Shown here: one piece after another, positions 60,315 to 64,000 of the stretch
Numbering within the stretch: position 1 is the first letter of the stretch
Layout: each line of letters begins with the position of its first letter
Made by a program: the position numbers and the translations under genes
Notes under the pieces: model-generated
What the model was told of the DNA's origin: nothing
The model's input: the letters and a program-made list of their open reading frames with translations, nothing else
The model's database searches: none
NCBI GenBank assembly: GCA_027531145.1
Contig: JAPZRF010000004.1
Coordinates: forward strand, 1 to 64,000
Reading direction: 5' to 3'
DNA length: 64,000 nt
Source: Brevundimonas sp.
Lineage (GTDB): Bacteria > Pseudomonadota > Alphaproteobacteria > Caulobacterales > Caulobacteraceae

Positions 60315-61282
60315 GCGGCGCGGGTCCGGTTCAGGTCGGCCGCGGCGGCGGCCAGGGCGTCGGCCTTGTCGAGGTTGAGGCCCAGCGCCTGCTCGCGCAG
60401 CGCCTCGAGGCGGCTCGATAGCTCGCTCCAGCGCGCTGCGGCCTGGGGTCCGCTGCCGATGGCGCGGTGACGCACTGCGGCGGACAGCCGCTCCATCAGG
60501 GCCTCGAAGCGCCCCCCCCCTTCCCCGCCCCGGAAACTGTCGGCGGCGGCGACCTGTTCTGCCGGCGTGAGTCCCTCGGCGACCCAGCGCTCCGCGACCG
60601 CGTCCAACTCCAGCATGGGGCCGGAGGCAAGGGCCAGCGCCTGACCCGGCGAGCCGGCGGCCAGGGCGGCGATACGGTAGGCAGCGTCGCGGTCCAGCCC
60701 GGTGCGGCGCTCCACCAGCGCCGCCAGCTCGACCTCGGGCCAGCGCGGAAAGGCCAGCCGGCGGCAGCGTGAGCGGATGGTGGCCAGCAGCCGCCCCGGC
60801 GCATGGCAAACCAGGAATAGCACGCCGCGCTCCGGTGGCTCCTCAAGGACTTTCAGCAGGGCATTGGCAGCGTTGAGATTCAAGTCGTCAGCGGCATCGA
60901 TGATGGCGACCCTGAAGCGGGCCTGGGACGGGCTCTTGGCGAAGAATTCCGGCAGGGCCCGGGCCTGGTCGACCGAGATGGTGCGGCGCAGCCGTCCCCC
61001 CTCCTCCGCCCGCTCCAGCACCAGCAGGTCCGGATGAGCCCGGCCCGCCACGAGCCGGCTGACCGGGTCGTAGGGCGCAGCTCCAAGCGGTCCGCGCGCC
61101 GCGTCCGGCTCGGCGCCCAGAAGTCGCCGGGCAGCGCGATAGGCGAAGCTTGCCTTGCCGACGCCCTCGACCCCGGTCAGCAGCCAGCCATGGTGCAGCC
61201 GATCCCGATTCCAGGCGTCGAGAAAAGCCGCCTCCGCTCCGACGTCGGCGACCAGATCGAAGCGCTCGCGCGGATGGCTCAT
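60308..61282 (-). CDS. holB: DNA polymerase III, delta-prime subunit
   Basis: A 324-residue clamp-loader subunit. The N-terminal AAA-like domain has a degenerate Walker A GVEGVGKAS and the motif VAIIDAADDLNLNAANALLKVLEEPP, which contains the family's sensor sequence. It helps load the beta clamp with the delta and gamma/tau subunits. It lies between tmk and tatD with overlapping ends (4 and 7 bp), as in many bacteria. Confidence 0.93.
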   Translation of the reverse strand: MSHPRERFDLVADVGAEAAFLDAWNRDRLHHGWLLTGVEGVGKASFAYRAARRLLGAEPDAARGPLGAAPYDPVSRLVAGRAHPDLLVLERAEEGGRLRRTISVDQARALPEFFAKSPSQARFRVAIIDAADDLNLNAANALLKVLEEPPERGVLFLVCHAPGRLLATIRSRCRRLAFPRWPEVELAALVERRTGLDRDAAYRIAALAAGSPGQALALASGPMLELDAVAERWVAEGLTPAEQVAAADSFRGGEGGGRFEALMERLSAAVRHRAIGSGPQAAARWSELSSRLEALREQALGLNLDKADALAAAAADLNRTRAAC

Positions 61283-61905
61283 CCCAGCCGCTCCGTCACC
61301 ACGGCCCAGACGCGGGAGAAGACGGCGTCGGCATCGCCCGAGGCGTCGATGGCGACGCAGCGGTCGGGGAAGCGGCGCGGCAGGTCGCGGAAGCCCGCGG
61401 CCAGCCGCTCGTGGAAACCGTCCCCCTTGGACTCGAAGCGCGCTTCCTCGCCGGCCCGGGCACCGGCGCGGGACAGGCCGACGTCAGGCGGCAGGTCGAA
61501 AACCAGCGTCAGGTCCGGCTGCTCGGCACCGACAACAGCGGCGTCCAGCGCCTCGATGAAGGTCGGATCCACGCCCCCCGCCACACCCTGGTAGATGCGG
61601 CTCGAGTCGGCGAAGCGGTCGCACACCACCCAGGCACCATCCTCCAGCGCCGGTCGGATGGTACGCTCCAGATGGTCCGAACGGGCGGCGAACATCAGCA
61701 GCGCCTCGGTGCGCGGCGACCAGCGTGCCGCCTCACCCCGCACCACCAACGCCCGGATGTCCTCGGCCCCCGGCGAGCCACCGGGTTCGCGGGTGCGCAC
61801 CACGCGGCGACCGGCCGCCTCCAGCGCCGCGATCAGCCGGGCGGCCTGGGTCGACTTGCCGGCACCCTCGCCGCCTTCCAGGGTGATGAACCGTCCACGA
61901 GTCAT
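61279..61905 (-). CDS. tmk: Thymidylate kinase
   Basis: About 208 residues. dTMP kinase makes dTDP for DNA synthesis. The P-loop reads LEGGEGAGKSTQ and is followed by the DR motif TREPGGSPGAEDIR, VCDRFADSSRIYQG and LVFDLPPDVGLSRAGAR. ATG at 61905 is chosen over a GTG three codons earlier. It is the first gene of the tmk-holB-tatD-MBL operon and overlaps holB by 4 bp. Confidence 0.95.
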   Translation of the reverse strand: MTRGRFITLEGGEGAGKSTQAARLIAALEAAGRRVVRTREPGGSPGAEDIRALVVRGEAARWSPRTEALLMFAARSDHLERTIRPALEDGAWVVCDRFADSSRIYQGVAGGVDPTFIEALDAAVVGAEQPDLTLVFDLPPDVGLSRAGARAGEEARFESKGDGFHERLAAGFRDLPRRFPDRCVAIDASGDADAVFSRVWAVVTERLG

Positions 61906-61987
61906 GCGCTGCACAATGGCGGCGCGGACGCGTCAGGCAAGGGCCGATTCGGCCGCGGGTGACCCCGGACCGTGGATCATCGCGACT

Positions 61988-62818
61988 TCACGGCGCGTCG
62001 GCGACCTCGGCGGCCCGCACTCCGCGGTCGGCGAGACCCCGGATGGCCCGGGCGGCGGTCGCCGCGTCCGGATACGGGCCGAGGGTCAGGCGGAACACCT
62101 CGCCGTCGCGGCGCACCGCGGCCACGCCGGGGAAGTCGGCCGCCAGCCGTTCAGCCTGGGCGCGGTCAAGGAAGGCCCCGCCCCGGACCCAGACCGGCCC
62201 TGACGCAACCGGCAGTGTGGACGCTGGGGCCGGGCTCGGGCTCGGAGCCGGAGGCGGTGTAGAGGCGGTCGCCGCGACAGCAGTCGCCGGCGTCAGGGCC
62301 TGGCCACCGCCCAGGCGCGGAGCCCGACCGATGTACCGCACCCGCACCCGGCCGACGCCCGCCTGACGCAGGTCCAGCGCGTCCGCCGCGGCGCGCGACA
62401 GGTCGATGATGCGCCCCTCGACGAACGGCCCGCGGTCATTGATGCGCAGCACGACCCGGCGCCCGTTGGCGAGATTGGTCACCTCCACGAGCCCCGGCAG
62501 CGGGAGCGTCTTGTGGGCCGCGGTCAGGGCATGCATGTCGAACGGCTCACCGGTCGCCGTCGGTCGCCCGTGGAAGGCGTCGCCGTACCAGCTGGCCAGC
62601 CCGACCTCGTCATAGTCCGGCTGCTCGGCCGGCCGGTACCAGCGGCCGCGGATCTGGTAGGACCGCAGCGTGCCGGGCACGATCGGGGCCGGATCGGTCA
62701 CCGGCGGCGGCGAATCGGCCGGGCGTCCCCCGCCCTGCCCGGGCCGCGCCCCCACGCTGGCGCAAGCCGAGGCCGCCAACGCCGCCGCTGCGATGACCAT
62801 GACCCTGACAATCCGCAT
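61988..62818 (-). CDS. rlpA: RlpA-like septal lytic transglycosylase with SPOR domain
   Basis: A 276-residue protein with a lipoprotein-like signal (ASAC, Cys19; a weak lipobox), a double-psi beta-barrel domain (about 72-165; [39 protein letters not shown]), an Ala/Pro linker (about 175-205), and a C-terminal SPOR domain (about 205-270). SPOR domains bind denuded septal glycan. The enzyme would cleave naked glycan strands in daughter-cell separation. A TTAACCAA half-site 34 bp upstream may be a CtrA half-box. Confidence 0.92.
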   Translation of the reverse strand: MRIVRVMVIAAAALAASACASVGARPGQGGGRPADSPPPVTDPAPIVPGTLRSYQIRGRWYRPAEQPDYDEVGLASWYGDAFHGRPTATGEPFDMHALTAAHKTLPLPGLVEVTNLANGRRVVLRINDRGPFVEGRIIDLSRAAADALDLRQAGVGRVRVRYIGRAPRLGGGQALTPATAVAATASTPPPAPSPSPAPASTLPVASGPVWVRGGAFLDRAQAERLAADFPGVAAVRRDGEVFRLTLGPYPDAATAARAIRGLADRGVRAAEVADAP

Positions 62819-62848
62819 GGACGCAGTTTGGCCCGCGCGATTTCCGCT

Positions 62849-62876
62849 TTGGTTAACGCCGCTGCCCCGCTAGATC
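62849..62876 (+). promoter_or_regulatory. Putative promoter of tRNA-Ser
   Basis: GCTAGATC (62869-62876) matches the Caulobacter housekeeping -10 consensus GCTANAWC in every position. TTGGTTA (62849-62855), 13 bp upstream, gives a partial -35 match. The tRNA begins at 62886, a suitable distance. Confidence 0.5.
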
Positions 62877-62885
62877 AGCGCCCAC

Positions 62886-62975
62886 GGACAGGTGGCCGAG
62901 GGGTTTAAGGCAGCGGTCTTGAAAACCGCCGTGGGTTGACGCCCACCGTGGGTTCGAATCCCACCCTGTCCGCCA
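62886..62975 (+). tRNA. tRNA-Ser (anticodon TGA)
   Basis: A 90-nt class II tRNA. Acceptor stem GGACAGG pairs with CCTGTCC, discriminator G, encoded CCA. The anticodon TGA is at 62920-62922. A long variable arm (GTGGGTTGACGCCCAC) and the T-arm GGGTTCGAATCCC are clear. This is the usual structure of tRNA-Ser. Confidence 0.96.
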
Positions 62976-63076
62976 CCCGAGCGCCGTGGACCTTGCGCCA
63001 GCTCGCCATTCGCGAAATTCTGCTACCGATGCGTTAGTTTCCCCGGCTCCCCTCCGCCGTTCTTGTGCTGGCGATC

Positions 63077-63220
63077 ATGGCCGGTATGGCTCTCTTCGCC
63101 CGGGCCCTGCTGGCCGGGTCGAAAAAGGCGGTGCTCGCGGGCACGGCCGGGATGATCCTCGGGATCAAGTCGGCGACCCTGCTGGCGCGCCGCGCTGGCG
63201 TGACGGACCAGCCGCAATAG
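63077..63220 (+). CDS. Small hypothetical protein (47 residues)
   Basis: An ATG at 63077 opens 47 codons ending in TAG. Nearly all codons end in G or C, as in the genuine genes around it, which favours coding. The product is hydrophobic and Ala/Gly/Leu-rich with two Lys and several Arg (MAGMALFARALLAGSKKAVL at the start). A GTG at 63065 could extend it by four residues. No clear ribosome binding site is seen. A hairpin CCGGGG-CCGCA-CCCCGG follows at 63226-63242. I cannot name a family. Confidence 0.45.
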   Translation: MAGMALFARALLAGSKKAVLAGTAGMILGIKSATLLARRAGVTDQPQ

Positions 63221-63282
63221 CGCGACCGGGGCCGCACCCCGGCCCCACCTCCAGAACAGCGCCCCAGGCTGACGCGCTCATG

Positions 63283-63312
63283 AAAACGGGGCGCGCCTCG
63301 CGACGCGCCCCC
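63283..63312 (-). terminator. Rho-independent terminator after terC
   Basis: On the minus strand GGGGCGCG, an 8-nt loop and CGCGCCCC form a perfect 8-bp GC stem, followed by G and a run of four T's. It lies 24 bp beyond the terC stop and is the clearest intrinsic terminator in the window. Confidence 0.72.
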
Positions 63313-63336
63313 GACGGTTTCCGGTCCGCCGCGACC

Positions 63337-64000
63337 TCAGTCGTTGCGGGTCCTGATCCAGGAGTAGAGCATCGAGCCGCCGAGCAGCAGCAGGGTGGCG
63401 ACCAGCGACCACTGCGGCTCGAGGTACGGAACCAGCGGCGCGCCGGTCAGGTCCTTGGCCGCCTTGTACAGGCCGAAGTTCCAGATGATCTTCACGCCGA
63501 TCAGCACCAGCACCAGCGACAGGCCGTACTTCAGGTATTTGAAGCGCACGACCGCCTCGGCCAGCATGAAGTACATCGACCTCAGGCCCAGAATGGCGAA
63601 GATATTCGAGGTGTAGACGATGAAGGGGTCCTTGGTCACGGCGAACACCGCCGGCACCGAGTCCACCGCGAAGATGATGTCCACCACCTCGACCATGATC
63701 AGGCACAGGAACAGCGGCGTGGCGAACAGCACCAGCCGACCCGAGCCCTTAGGGTCAGGTTGGCGGACGAAGAAGTTGTGATTTTCGATCGTCTCGGTGA
63801 CGCGGATGCGCTTCTTCAGGAACCGGAGAAGCCTGTGCTCCTCGAGGTTCATTTCCGACTCCCCGCCGAAGATCATCTTCCAGCCGGTGAAGATCAGGAA
63901 TGCTGCGAAGATGAACAAAACCCATGTGAACTGATTCACTACCGCCGCCCCCAGCGAGATGAAGATCGCCCGGAACACGATGGCACCCAGGATACCCCAG
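63337..64000 (-). CDS. TerC-family integral membrane protein, 5' end outside the window
   Basis: At least 221 residues of a TerC-type membrane protein, a family linked to metal ion (manganese) export and tellurite resistance. Visible features are the GAAVVNQFTWVLFIFAAFLI helix, the acidic-helix motif VEVVDIIFAVDSVPAVFAVT with conserved Asp residues, and SNIFAILGLRSMYFML. The frame continues through 63979-64000 (WGILGAIVF, typical of the family) and off the edge, so the N-terminal part is missing. TerC proteins are usually about 320 residues. Confidence 0.9.
   Translation of the reverse strand, partial: WGILGAIVFRAIFISLGAAVVNQFTWVLFIFAAFLIFTGWKMIFGGESEMNLEEHRLLRFLKKRIRVTETIENHNFFVRQPDPKGSGRLVLFATPLFLCLIMVEVVDIIFAVDSVPAVFAVTKDPFIVYTSNIFAILGLRSMYFMLAEAVVRFKYLKYGLSLVLVLIGVKIIWNFGLYKAAKDLTGAPLVPYLEPQWSLVATLLLLGGSMLYSWIRTRND

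Noticed and set aside
62853..62860. TTAAC site near rlpA as a full CtrA box
   Set aside because: Only one half site is present, and it overlaps the likely -35 element of the tRNA-Ser promoter. It is mentioned only as a half-box.
1..64000. CRISPR arrays, rRNA operons, prophage or integron structures
   Set aside because: No regularly spaced direct repeats, rRNA sequence, phage structural genes or integrase genes were seen; the window is mostly core chromosome.

Overview
The window is about 64 kb of chromosome from a GC-rich alphaproteobacterium. Several features point to Caulobacterales, most likely a Brevundimonas-like member of the Caulobacteraceae: a PopA-type degenerate GGDEF protein beside mfd, the ispDF / dusB / ntrY-ntrX / hfq / hflX order, paired DUF2336 proteins with CtrA-like TTAA-N7-TTAA boxes, a TonB-dependent receptor, and promoter elements like the Caulobacter consensus. 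The genus is inferred from gene content and style, not proven. Coding density is very high, with many 4-nt ATGA or GTGA overlaps and three pairs of convergent genes whose 3' ends overlap.

Layout. 1-135: edge of an IS5-type element. 136-9139: repair and core genes (recG, sdhE, mfd), popA, a YihY/BrkB membrane protein, tusA and pncC. 9237-11486: a membrane-fused spermidine synthase-like protein. 11499-19951: isoprenoid, tRNA-modification and regulatory block (ispDF divergent from dusB-ntrY-ntrX-dat-hfq-hflX). 19970-24189: bpt, motB, a flavin reductase and mmsB, and hemB. 24275-28847: isobutyryl-CoA dehydrogenase, a flavin-dependent halogenase, 3-hydroxyisobutyryl-CoA hydrolase and an exported methyltransferase-like protein. 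With mmsB this holds three steps of valine breakdown, with a halogenase gene lying between two of them. 28854-37783: rluF-like, DUF938, pckG, an amino-acid-oxidase-like flavoprotein, purU, and a minus-strand run crcB-rluC-TPR/2OG oxygenase-HAD phosphatase. 37839-44159: membrane proteins, a lytic transglycosylase, two DUF2336 proteins, an Hpt protein and NAD kinase, with CtrA-like sites. 44252-51354: class II aldolase, an outer-membrane-like protein, an RND efflux pair, a lipoprotein cytochrome c and a HIT protein. 51401-56534: tRNA-Thr, then a double-TetR regulator divergent from a TonB-dependent receptor and an exported tyrosine-phosphatase-like protein. 56512-62818: two bacterial-PH membrane proteins, an operon tmk-holB-tatD-MBL hydrolase, and rlpA. 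62886-64000: tRNA-Ser, a small ORF, and a terC gene cut by the window edge.

Most of the window is ordinary core chromosome. The most interesting parts are the double-TetR / TonB receptor / exported phosphatase module (51495-56534), which looks like a regulated uptake system for a phosphorylated substrate; the halogenase inside the valine-catabolic genes; the DUF2336/Hpt/CtrA-box neighbourhood; and a TPR protein carrying a 2-oxoglutarate oxygenase domain. No CRISPR array, rRNA operon or prophage was seen.
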